Shown here one piece after another: positions 51,809 through 61,240 of a DNA stretch of 64,000 nucleotides (positions are counted from its first letter, which is position 1; each line of letters begins with the position of its first letter). This DNA comes from Acanthornis magna. Its lineage: Eukaryota; Chordata; Aves; Passeriformes; Acanthizidae. A program made the translations under genes and the position numbers. The notes beneath the pieces are model-generated. The model was not told the origin of the DNA, ran no database searches, and saw only the letters and a list, made by a program, of their open reading frames with translations. The DNA lies in contig JAWUZG010000136.1 in assembly GCA_036785705.1 (NCBI GenBank), forward strand, positions 2,480,001-2,544,000. Reading direction: 5' to 3'.

Positions 51809-52487
51809 GGAGAAGGAGGAGGAGGAGGAAAAGCTCAAGAGACAGCGCCACAGTATCAAGTTGTTTTCTGTGCCCCACTTATTGCCCATCGATGAAGTGT
51901 CTAAGATGTGCAAGGATGTGAAGAAGATGGTGCATGACATCCTCCACGTCTGCCGAGTGCTTTCCAAGGACACTTTCATGCCACAGATGTACCCAGCGGC
52001 TGGGAAGAACAGCATCCATGAATCCTGGAGCATCTTTGAGGAACGAATCTTGTACCAGCTGCTTGTGTTCCTGCAGCCACCCCCCAGGCACTCTTTCAGG
52101 CTGGAGCTGTATGCTGGGACACATCTGCCAGAGAGGTGCTCCAACATCCGTGTGGTGCTGGAGTGCACGTGCTTGAGGAAAACTGAGGATATTCCGTGTT
52201 TTCTCCACCCCTCCAAGAACAGTCGGACAGCCCAGCCCTCTCCCCTGCTACAGACCCTCTGCACAGGCTCCTACTTGGACGTGGAGGAAATCGCCTGCTG
52301 GGTGCAGAACTCGGTGCAGACAGCCTGGGAGCATCTGCCGCAGTGGCAGCGCTGGCGGCTCACGCTGCTGCCGAGCTCCCGCTCCTGCCGGGTGCTGCTG
52401 AGCGGCCCCTCCGAGATCCAGCTCTGTGCTGTGCTGGTGTTTGCCGTGGAGCAGGGCTTCCCAGGCACCTTCCTGCTCCTGCAGTAG
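51462..52487 (+). CDS. ITPRIPL1-like membrane protein, C-terminally truncated (341 aa)
   Basis: Family: inositol 1,4,5-trisphosphate receptor-interacting protein-like, Mab-21-related; many copies are annotated in passerines. Visible order: N-terminal hydrophobic anchor (residues 2-16), helical segment with QQSKAFLHHEMMQLLQKF (33-50), second hydrophobic segment LCLFWAAAAVMLMEICWF (67-84), an acidic run from a GAG/GAA repeat (103-123), then the start of the Mab-21-type region with FEERILYQLLVFLQPPP (192-208), LELYAGTHLPERC, LECTC, LLQTLCTGSYLDVEEIACW (262-280) and LLPSSRSCRVLLSG (302-315). Human ITPRIPL1 and ITPRIP are about 550 aa; this ORF stops at GFPGTFLLLQ, so roughly the last 150-200 residues are missing. 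Sequence after the TAG does not resume the family in that frame. The ATG has a G at -3 and +4. Codons become very GC-rich in the 3' half. It may be a truncated functional paralogue or a young pseudogene. Role is inferred only; the human homologue is a membrane protein reported to bind CD3-epsilon. Confidence 0.88.
51769..51832 (+). repeat. In-frame GAG/GAA repeat (poly-Glu)
   Basis: A near-pure trinucleotide stretch inside the ITPRIPL1-like ORF encodes an acidic low-complexity segment with one Asp and one Lys interruption. It is likely length-variable between individuals or copies. The opposite strand reads as poly-Ser or poly-Leu and gives false ORFs. Confidence 0.9.
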
Positions 52488-52617
52488 AGAGTGGCCAGCG
52501 TTCCCAGGTGCTGCTTTGGGCTGGGGCTGCACGGGGAGCTGGGAGTAGACACAGACAGACAGCTGACCTCAACCACCCAAAGGCATCTGCCAGACAATAG
52601 AACAGTGTGCTGAGAAT

Positions 52618-52623
52618 ATTAAA
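52618..52623 (+). promoter_or_regulatory. Possible variant poly(A) signal (ATTAAA)
   Basis: ATTAAA lies about 130 nt after the stop codon of the ITPRIPL1-like ORF and before the first downstream CR1. It is the commonest variant of AATAAA. Position is suggestive only. Confidence 0.35.
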
Positions 52624-52782
52624 AAGTGAGGGGGCCGGAGAAGGAGTGGGGCACGTTTGGAGTTAAGGCATTTATCTTTCCAAGTCACCGTTCCACATGG
52701 TGTAGCCCATCTTCCCTGGAGGTGGGTGAATACCTGCCAGCCCACAGGAAGACAAATGCCAGAACTCTGATCATCCCCTCAG

Positions 52783-52900
52783 TATCACAGCATCAATCAG
52801 GCTGGAAAAGACCTCTGAGGTCCTCAAGTCCATCCTACAACCCAACATCACCATGGCACTGAGTGCCTTCTCCAGTCTTTCCTTAACACCTCCACGGACA
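52783..52900 (-). mobile_element. CR1 LINE 3' end fragment
   Basis: It contains ggctggaaaagacctctgag, tcctcaagtccatcctacaa and cttaacacctccacgg, the reverse complement of a CR1 3' end of the subfamily with aaaagacctctgag. Confidence 0.85.
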
Positions 52901-52901
52901 T

Positions 52902-53240
52902 TGTTAAGTATCTCAGCCTTTTCCTCATCTTTGGTGACTGTGTTCCCTCTGGGTCCAGTAAAGAAGGGAGGTTTTCATTGGCCCTCCTTTTGTCATTAAT
53001 GTATTTATAAAATCACTTGTCATTATCCGTGACAAAAGTGGATAAATTAAGTTCTGGGCTTTTGTCTCTAATTTTCTTTCTAAATGACCTAACAAGGTCC
53101 ATAAACATTTCCTGAGTTGCCTGCCCATTTTTCCAGAGGCAATTCCCCTGGTGGGCTCAGCAGCTGTGCCAGGAAGTGAAGTTCTCTTCCACCTACCCAG
53201 ACTGCCCCTGCTGTGCTGTTTCCAGCAGACATCGGCAGGT
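52902..53240 (-). mobile_element. CR1 LINE ORF2 fragment (endonuclease to pre-RT linker)
   Basis: On the minus strand the decayed frame carries PADVCWKQHS (family: PDICWxxNTAG) near 53240-53210 and, further along, TVTKDEEKAEILNNV near 52946-52902 (family: VTKDEEKAEILNAFF). An internal part of CR1 ORF2 is present with a deletion between the motifs. It abuts the 3' end fragment at 52783-52900, so two CR1 copies or a rearranged copy lie end to end. It is non-functional. Confidence 0.8.
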
Positions 53241-53409
53241 CCCTCCTTCTTCCTTCTTTCCCCCTCTCTCTGCACTGATCCTGATGCAATGTGGTGTGGA
53301 ATATCCCTTTGGGGGTGCCTTTGGGGTACCCTAACCCTGACCCTTGGGTTCAGCTGTCCCATCTGTGTCTACTCCCAACCACCCAAGCACCTTGTTGTGG
53401 TTCCAGCCC

Positions 53410-53560
53410 CAGCCGGAAAAAAAACCAAAAAAGCCCTCTATTTTCACCCTCCAGAAATACCCCAAAAATATTTAAAAAACAAACAAAGACAAAAAACGCC
53501 AACAAACAAAATAACCTGCAAACAACACAACAACAAAAGTCATTGACTTAGGATAAATAT
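53410..53560 (+). repeat. A-rich CAAA/ACAA-type low-complexity tract
   Basis: About 150 bp of degenerate aaac/caaa sequence (for example aacaacacaacaacaaaag). It could be a decayed A-rich tail. The 131- and 86-codon frames crossing it are not protein-like. Confidence 0.75.
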
Positions 53561-54307
53561 GACTTAGCAAAAACCAAAACATCAGTATTTTATCGACATT
53601 ATTCTTCTTCTGAATTCAAAACACAGCACTGTACCAGCTACTGAGAAGAAAATAACTCAGCCCCAGTCAAAACCAGCACACTGAGCAACAGGTTTTGAAT
53701 TATGTTCTATGGCACAGAGGGGAAAAAATTCAGGCACCAAAGACTGCTAGCTCATTCTCATAATAATACAAAAGGTCATTTTTCCAAATGGTTAAACTGT
53801 ACCCTCAGGCTTTCAGGGTATGATATGCTGTGTCATTATTAAGAAAAATCTCATTGCATTAAGAAGGAGCCATTGCTTTTAAAAAGACAGAGACAGTGTT
53901 TTTTAGAACAAAACAAAACCAAGAAATCCTCATCACAAAAGCAGCATGAACTACATGTGAAAATAAAGTTTGTAGTTAAGATTGACATTTTCCTGGCTCC
54001 TGTTTCTACCAGCAGCCATCTCAGTGAGGTCTGACAGGTGTTTGCAGGGTTGCAAAGCCCCTGGGTTAATTCTGTGCATAAGGAACAGTGAGATTAAATT
54101 ATTTCTGTAAGCGGAATTCTGAAAAATTAATTGGAAAGGTGAATCATAGAATTGTTAAGGAATCTTCCCTGTCAGACCTCCCAGGAGCCGCCCTGGCAGT
54201 CACCCCCACACCACCTGCACGAGCAGCAGCAGCTCCGGTGCCTGGCTCGGCTCCCTGCACACACCCCACCCTCACTGGGCAAAGCAGGTTTCCTTATCAG
54301 CTGGTGA
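53561..54307. other. Unique DNA, no gene seen
   Basis: AT-rich up to about 54170, then a short GC-rich stretch (54180-54290). No supported feature. Confidence 0.5.
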
Positions 54308-54650
54308 TGGTTTGGGTTGGAAGGGACCTTGAAGATCATGGGCAGGGACACTCCCACCAGATCAGGTTACTCAGAGTGCCATCCAGCCTGGCCTTGAATA
54401 CTCACATTTGGGGCATCCACAGGTCCTCTGGGCAGCCTGTGCCAGGGCTTGCCACCCTAACAGTAAAGAATTTCTTCCTAATATCCAATCTAAACCTACT
54501 CTTTTTCAGTTTGAAAACATTCCCCTTTGTCCTGTCACTACAGGCTCTTGTAAATGCTCTTTTCCATCTGTCCTGTAAGTTCCCTTCAGGACACACTCCT
54601 GGACCAACCAAACACCTTCTGCATGTTGTGACTCCTTCTTTCCTCTTGCC
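54308..54650 (-). mobile_element. CR1 LINE 3' fragment
   Basis: Minus-strand CR1 order: ggtttgggttggaagggacc, atcatgggcagggacactcc, ctctgggcagcctgtgccag, taaagaatttcttcctaata, tccaatctaaacctactct and cccctttgtcctgtcactac. It covers about the last 340 bp of CR1. Confidence 0.9.
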
Positions 54651-55704
54651 CTGTTCATCTCTTCGTCAGCCCTAAAAACCTCAGCCCTCCCCTACTCCTA
54701 GCCACATAATTTTATCTTTCAACCATTTGTGCTGCCTCTAGCACCTGTCAGACCTTTTACTGAATTAATGTAACTCACTGAACAGGCAGAAAAATAGCCA
54801 GTATTTCACTGGGCTTGTATTCCTCCCTTTCACTGAGGTATATTACCTCGGGAAATTCTTTTCAGCAGGAATAGGTGAGTAGTGGGAGAGCAGATGAGGG
54901 GGGACAGCAAAGATGGGAGCGTGCAGGGAGACATTGCCTCCTGGAAAAGAAGGGACAGCTTATTAATTTATCTCACCATGTCTTGAGGAATCATGTCTTT
55001 AGACTCAATTTATTCTTGACAGGACAAGGGAAGCCGCAAAAAAGTGCAGAGCCAGGAACAGGGGAGGGAACAGACTCACCCTCCATGCTGGCAGACATTT
55101 TACAAAACACCACTCTCAGAGGTAGAAAAAGGGATGGGCAGAGTGAAACATCTCTCATTTTTCATATCAAAGTTTGCTGTACAGTCTTTCTTGTTGCGCA
55201 GATTTCACAACAGTCTCTGAACATGCTGCCACTCACTCTTTTTTTGGTTGGCTTCTTGGCTCCATTTGCTCTCTTTGGCCCAGATACCCAAGGAACTTCT
55301 TGCTCACAACCCAGCAAGACTAGTGACAGCATTTCCCTGCTCAATTACACCCACAGATGTAGGCTTCAGTCTATATATTTGATTTTAGCCCTCTCCTAGA
55401 CAGTGAGACCCTTTACACCCCCCAATCTTAAACCTCCCCTGTAATCAGATGTTCAGCACCTCTGTAAGGTTTTTATGGGTTTTTGTGGGTTTTTATGTGG
55501 CAGCTGGCACATTGTCTCCATGTAGATACCCCAACTGTATTTTAGACTCAAATTTCTCTGGGATCCAGCCACCAGAGGAAGAGACCTGTAATCAGTGAGC
55601 AGAGTTAATCCTTCTGTGCCCTATGTGTAAATTAGAAGCTGTGTCATAGAATCATCAGATCCTGGGGGCATCAAACCTCCCCTAAAAATGAAGGCAATTG
55701 TTTC
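54651..55704. other. No gene supported
   Basis: A 174-codon plus frame (54875-55399) starts at GTG. It has one hydrophobic stretch (LPLTLFLVGFLAPFALF) but no family I know. Most likely chance or a decayed repeat. Confidence 0.4.
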
Positions 55705-55816
55705 AGAGAGTCACAGAGTCATAACATCTTAGAATCACAGAATTGGGCAGGAAGGAACCTCAAAGGCCATCTAGTTCCAACCCCTGGATCAGAACACCTC
55801 CCACCAGAGCAGGTGG
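55705..55816 (-). mobile_element. CR1 LINE 3' end fragment
   Basis: Degenerate agaatcacagaatt octamers are followed by ggaaggaacctcaaaggcca, ctagttccaacccctggatc and ccaccagagcaggtggc. About 110 bp. Confidence 0.85.
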
Positions 55817-56518
55817 CATTCATATTTCTTGTATTTTTTCCCTTCCACCCAAAATATTAGCTGCTTTTTCCTGCTGAGTTTTTCTGGCACCCTTTTTTGT
55901 TTGTTTGTTTGTTTTTAATGACACTTTACTCTTTATCTGTGCCCCTCTGAAGTGTTTCACAATAGGTTCTTAAAGCACTTCACTGTAAGAGACATCAGAC
56001 TGCAGCTTTTCTTTCTTTAAAACTGACTAAAAAGCTGCAACACAGTCCAAGGCAGGTAAATATTCTACAGGAGAGTAAGTTTCATAGTATTTTGACTCAC
56101 ACAGAGATGATATGACATGCTGTATTTTGAAGCAAGCTTTTTCCCCCCTCCTGCTGTGATATAAGAAGTTGCTTTGTGAATCTTATTGCTTACACTGGAG
56201 AGATCAGGGCAGAGAAAAAAGTGAAGCAGCAAGTTTCCTGGCTGCACCATCAGTCCTCTGGTGAAGCGAGTTTTCAACTAAAAATATCTGTGATATTTTG
56301 AGCTAGAAGGACTCTCTGTGAAGAAAGCTTGAAATTACTATTCTCACCTCTTCTGCTAGGTGTTTGCTGCTCAGTGGAGATTTTTTCATATGGGATCATC
56401 ACCATGGTAGTTATAACACCCTGGTCAGCAGAGACTGGGAGGTTAATACTTAAAAAGAGCACATTATTTTTCTGTAGTATCTGCTGTGCAGCTGTGTTTA
56501 AGTTTGCTCCTCGAAGAA
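55817..56518. other. Unique DNA, no gene seen
   Basis: Contains a short (GTTT)4 run near 55895-55915. No exon or repeat recognised. Confidence 0.5.
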
Positions 56519-57223
56519 TGTGTACTGGCAGCCCCAAAAGCCCCCGGTGTGTCCTGGGCTGCATCCCCAGCAGGGTGGGCAGGGTGAGGGGGAGGATTCT
56601 GCCCCTCTACCCCGCTCAGGTGAGACCCCACCTGCAGAGCTGCCTCCAGCTCTGGGGCCTCCAAAATAAGAAGGACAAGGAGCTGATGGAGCCAGTCCAG
56701 AGGAGGCCACAGAGATGCTCAGAGTGCTGGAGCCCCTCTGCTATGGAGTCAGGCTGGGAGAGCTGGGGGAATCCAGCTGAAGAAGAGAAGGCTCCAGGGG
56801 ACTTTCCAGCACCTTCCAGTGCCTACGGGGGCTCCAAGAGAGCTGGAGAGGGCCTTTGGACAAGAACCTGGAGTGGCAGGACAAGGGAAAATGGCTTTAA
56901 ACTGACAGAGCGCAGGGTTAGGTTAGAGATTAAGAAGAAATTCTTCACTGTAAGGGTGGTGTGGCCCCGGGACAAGTTGTCCAAAATTGTGGTGCCCCAT
57001 CCCTGGCAGAGTCCAAGGCCAGGCTGGATGGAGCTCTGAGCAACCTGGGATGGTGGAAAGTGTCCCTGCCCATGGCAGGGGGTTAGAATAAGATGAGCTT
57101 AAAAGTGCCTTCAACACAAACCATTCTGTGGCTCTCTGAATTTATGAGTTCTAGGAATCCTATGAGTTTATGATTCCATGTGTTTAGGATTCCATTACTT
57201 TATGATTCTATGATTCTGTGGTA
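56519..57223 (+). mobile_element. CR1 LINE, longest 3' copy in the window
   Basis: Sense CR1 from ctgggctgcatccccagcag through gattctgcccctctac, gtgagaccccacctgcagag, aagaaggacaaggagctgat, gtccagaggaggccacagag, agaagaaattcttcactgta and gcccatggcagggggttag to a long degenerate octamer tail (tatgattctatgattctg). An open frame of 236 codons (56329-57039) covers much of it. It preserves the C-terminal RT-tail pattern, but with indels and a missing 5' part. Dead element. Confidence 0.92.
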
Positions 57224-58524
57224 TAGTTGCCCTCAGTTTTAGGGGAAGTTTGACCTTCCCAGAAATCCCTTCAAAAATCTGCAAAGCTCTTGTGTCAGTT
57301 TGGTTTTAACATCAGAAAGATTGGTTTTAATGTAATTTTTCATAAAAATGGGGCTGTGACGCAGCTGTGCACTTCTGCCTTCACATAACAAGGAACAACG
57401 GGAGCCTGAATATTTTCCATCTCCCTTTGCACCAAAGTTTCTTTAAATGCCCTCTTTAAGTTTGATCTTGGCTTAGTCAGCTGTAAGCCCAGAAAAAAAA
57501 AAAAAAGGAAAAGAAAAAAGAGGGAGCAGAAGGGGTGAAGGAAAGCAAATCCTTATGCCAAACTAGTCTTCTCAAAATTTGCACAAGCATTAATCAGCAC
57601 ACTGCTGCAAAACAGAACAAATAAGAGCATCATGTTCTTTTGAAAGACCAGTTTAAAGGGTTTTGAACTGACTCAGACAAACACATCCCTCAGGGACATC
57701 TTTGATTTCCACATTGTTCTCCTGATCACACAGTGTGTTCCAAGAATGAGAACTTTCACTGTTTGTCTTCTTTTTCTGACTGGGCATGGCACTTAGGCAG
57801 AAAATCTGTCAGAAAGGAATAGCTGCATATAAATGTTATTCTAAGTATGGGTTCTGATACTATAGCTCAGCATGTTTGGCATATTGATCACAGCACTTAA
57901 ATCTGCAATTAAAATGAAAATTTCTTTTTTTCCACTGATTTTTTGACTAATGTTATGCAAAATACAGCCTAGGATTGACATAAGGGCAATAAAAACTGCA
58001 CAGAAAAATCGGTACCAAGCTAATTGTTAAACATATGGTCACATGCCATGGAAGGGGGCAGGCAATATGAACGAGGAGTGAATGGGGAAACTGAGTATCT
58101 TTATAAAGACAGAGCTTTCATCACTGCTGCTACTTGCATTTTCATTCTTCTCTCCTTAATTTTCCACAGAAACTTTTTTCTTTTTTTCCCCAAGTTAGAA
58201 AGAGAACTGCTGACTCCGAGGTACAGAAAACTAAGGTAAAAGGAGTTACGAGTGTGACCCTGGAGATTCAGGAATATAATTTTTATGGTGCACCAACAAA
58301 AGTGATGATGTTAAATTCAAGGCGATCACATACAATAGCAGCAGGGTCAGTGGTGTGATATGATCATCATAAATTGTTTGTCCTTAGAGCTGGTTAAAAG
58401 TTGGATTTATGCATGGTTTCTTCAGTCTGTGAAGTTTAACTGGATGGTTTTCTAAATTTCTTCTTTCTTAATTTTCTTTCTCTACAAATGTAGTCATTTG
58501 CAGGCAAAGACATTGCCCAGAGAA
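57224..58524. other. Unique DNA, no gene seen
   Basis: A poly-A/purine tract lies at 57491-57530. Two overlapping frames at 58024-58358 have no recognisable domain. Confidence 0.5.
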
Positions 58525-58693
58525 GCTGTGGCTGCTCCATCCCTGGAAGTGTTCAAGGCCAGGTTGGATGGGGTTTGGAGCAACCTGAGATAGTGGAATG
58601 TGTCCCTGCCCATGGCAGGGGGTTGGAATGAGATGGTCTTTCAGGTCCCTTCTAACCCAAACTGTTCCATGGTTTCTCTGATTCTGTGATCTT
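58525..58693 (+). mobile_element. CR1 LINE 3' end fragment
   Basis: It contains ttgcccagagaagctgtggc, catccctggaagtgttcaag, gccaggttggatggggtttg, cccatggcagggggttggaa and the tail ttctctgattctgtgat, in sense orientation. Confidence 0.92.
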
Positions 58694-60970
58694 GGGTATA
58701 CATCAAAAACTCACATATTCCTATGCAGCATAAATCAAACTCACAGTCAGAGCAGCTTATTTTTTCTTCTGCATTTTCCAGAATGTTTTTAGTCCTTGCT
58801 TACCCAAATGTAAAAAAGCAGCACTTTCTGATTTTAGTGCTTGTTCAGAGATGAAGTGCATTGGTGATCGATGTGCTCCAGTCTTCTCCAGTCAATATCC
58901 AAGCTATAGGTCACTCTAATAGAACTTTTTCATCATTCTTCACAAAATGAGTTTTTTCTCAGATTGCCTTCCCCATTCCACTCCTCAGTTTCTTTATTTC
59001 ATCATTAACCAAATCTTGTTCATTTACTGAACTGATTTGCCTCAGTAGTACTTTAGTTCCCCTTACATCTGCTTTTCTCTGTCCCATTATTTTGTGTCTT
59101 TAATAACTGATTTCAGTCTGCATTATTTACTTTTTTCTATGTTGTGTATAAAAGCATATTTGAAATACTCTTCACTGGAATGATAGGTAAGATTTTTCAT
59201 TCTTTGTTTTCCTCCATTTTCTTTTAAAAAGAAACCAAAACAACTTTTAACAACAATTAATAAATATGTACAATGATCTCCTTATATAGCAGAAAAGGAA
59301 AAAACAGCAAAATCACTTTTTAAAGCCTTTCATGTTTTGGTAGTGATTAGTATAGTACTATAAATACATGCAAATGAAATGACATTGCTAATTTTGAAGA
59401 CAATAAGATATCTATAATATTTTCCAATATTTTTTAGTAACAGGAGGCCTCATTTTGTTATTTAGATTATTACAGCAAACACATTTAGTCATTATTGACG
59501 TTCCACTCATACCTGTCAAAGGACTAGAATTTCATTACTCCTTTCATTTTTCTTAACTACCTTAATCTTTTGTTTAGCTCCACTATTTCCCCAAGTGACC
59601 TCACTCTGGGAAACATCAAGGAACATGAGAACAATAGAGAATTCATCACCTACAACTTTGTGTTGATCCTCTGTTTTGTCAACACCATCTCTTCCCAATG
59701 AGAGCAATAACCGTCAGCGTTGTGTTGTAGGAGGCCTGGATGAAGGTGGAAATATGAATGAGTGGTAGAAGGAAGCACCAATAAAGTAAATAACTGGATA
59801 AACTTAAATCATTCCCTATTGAACAAGTTTTTATCTTGGATAAAAACCTACTGATGGAACCCAACTCCCAGCTGCCAGGTCTGTCAGGATGATAACGTGG
59901 GATACAGTGCAGTAATTTAATGATTTAAATTTAGCTTGCTGAAGCCAAAACCATCTGGTACAAAGGACACTTTGGCAGATTGAGTACAGTGAGAATACTG
60001 TTTTTTCTTGCTGTTATGGTCTGATAACAAAGGAAAAATACGCAACCAAGGCCATTAAAAAATCATTTGCAGTCAATCTCCCAACCAAGTTTGAATAATA
60101 AGAGGCAGAGCACTAATTATAATTGTGTGGAGTTTCCCAGCAGAGACATTGCAAACCAATTGCCACTTGTCTGCTCTCAAGTATTTTCTGTAAATACATT
60201 CATTTGTGGCATCTTTTCATTTATGTGACAATATTATTACATTTGTATTTTCCCTGGCAATTGTTTTATTGCCATCTGGGAGTGATTAGTGAAACACTTT
60301 AGAGAAAGTAAGGCCATCTCTGAATATGCCCCTGATTTTAGGTCTGGGTTGAAATGGACTCTTAATAAAATAAAATTGTGCATTTTGGGAAGATAGACAA
60401 TCTTAAGATGCTCATTTCATAGGTGGGACTGGAACAGAAAATAAGATAAGACTGCACACACAATAGAAAGGTATTAGAACTGGAGGCAATGTTCAATTTT
60501 CATCCTCAACAGGGATATTTTTAAAGGCAAATTTGTTTATTGTATAATTATGTCTTTACAGAACCGAAGATTTTTCATGGTTGTTTTTGTGGACAGCTGG
60601 GGCGGAGCTGCTTGACCACATTAATTCAAAAGTGACTTTTCAGTCCGTTTGATTTCCAAAAAAATCATCCCTGACATGGGCAGAATGCTTTTCATTCCTT
60701 CTTCTATAAGACATGGCTTTGCACTGATATTAAAACTAATTTTCTCTGAACAGGTACCTCTTATGAGGTGACTGCAGGCTATGTCACTTTGTCATCCACA
60801 AAATTCATATTTATTATCAAATCACTGATGAAAAAACTCAAATTCTGTCAAACTAATAACTATTCTTCATAAAAGTACCAGATGAACACCCAAAAAATAC
60901 CACTTAATCAGTTGGCAAACCTGAGCTCTATCAAGATTTTCAAATGCTAAGGAGGACATGGGAGTGCTGA
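58694..60970. other. AT-rich unique DNA, no gene seen
   Basis: No protein-like frame. The stretch 60080-60300 is AT-rich with repeated TAAT-type cores (ctaattataattg and others), the look of a possible conserved non-coding element, but this cannot be tested here. Confidence 0.45.
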
Positions 60971-61240
60971 ATCACAGAATAAGTCTGAATCACAGAATGG
61001 CTATGGCTGGAAAAGGCCTCTAAGATCATCAGCTCCAACCTTAACCCAGCACTGCCATGTTCACCACTAAACCGTGTCCCCAAGTGCCACATCCACATGT
61101 TTTTTGAATGTTTCCAGGGGTGGTGACTCCACCACAGCCTTGGGCAGCTTGTTCCCATGCTTGACAATATTTTCAGCAAAGAAATTTTTTCTGATATCCA
61201 ATCTAAACCTCTCTGGTATAACTTGGAGCCATTTTTTTCA
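60971..61240 (-). mobile_element. CR1 LINE 3' fragment
   Basis: Minus-strand CR1: aatcacagaatggctatggc, ggaaaaggcctctaagatca, taacccagcactgccatgtt, accactaaaccgtgtcccca and tctgatatccaatctaaacc. This is the subfamily with cagcactgcca and accatgtcc-type blocks. Confidence 0.92.

Noticed and set aside
51525..52264. Long minus-strand ORFs opposite the ITPRIPL1-like gene (117 and 227 codons)
   Set aside because: Shadow frames with poly-Leu or poly-Ser from the GAG repeat; the plus strand has the family match.
53320..53345. Telomere-like ccctaaccctgaccc
   Set aside because: Only about one and a half units; not an interstitial telomere array.
54875..55399. 174-codon plus ORF with a hydrophobic stretch
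   Set aside because: It begins at GTG, has no family match and is surrounded by CR1 fragments.
56329..57039. 236-codon plus ORF
   Set aside because: It is the decayed C-terminal region of a CR1 LINE, annotated as the mobile element.
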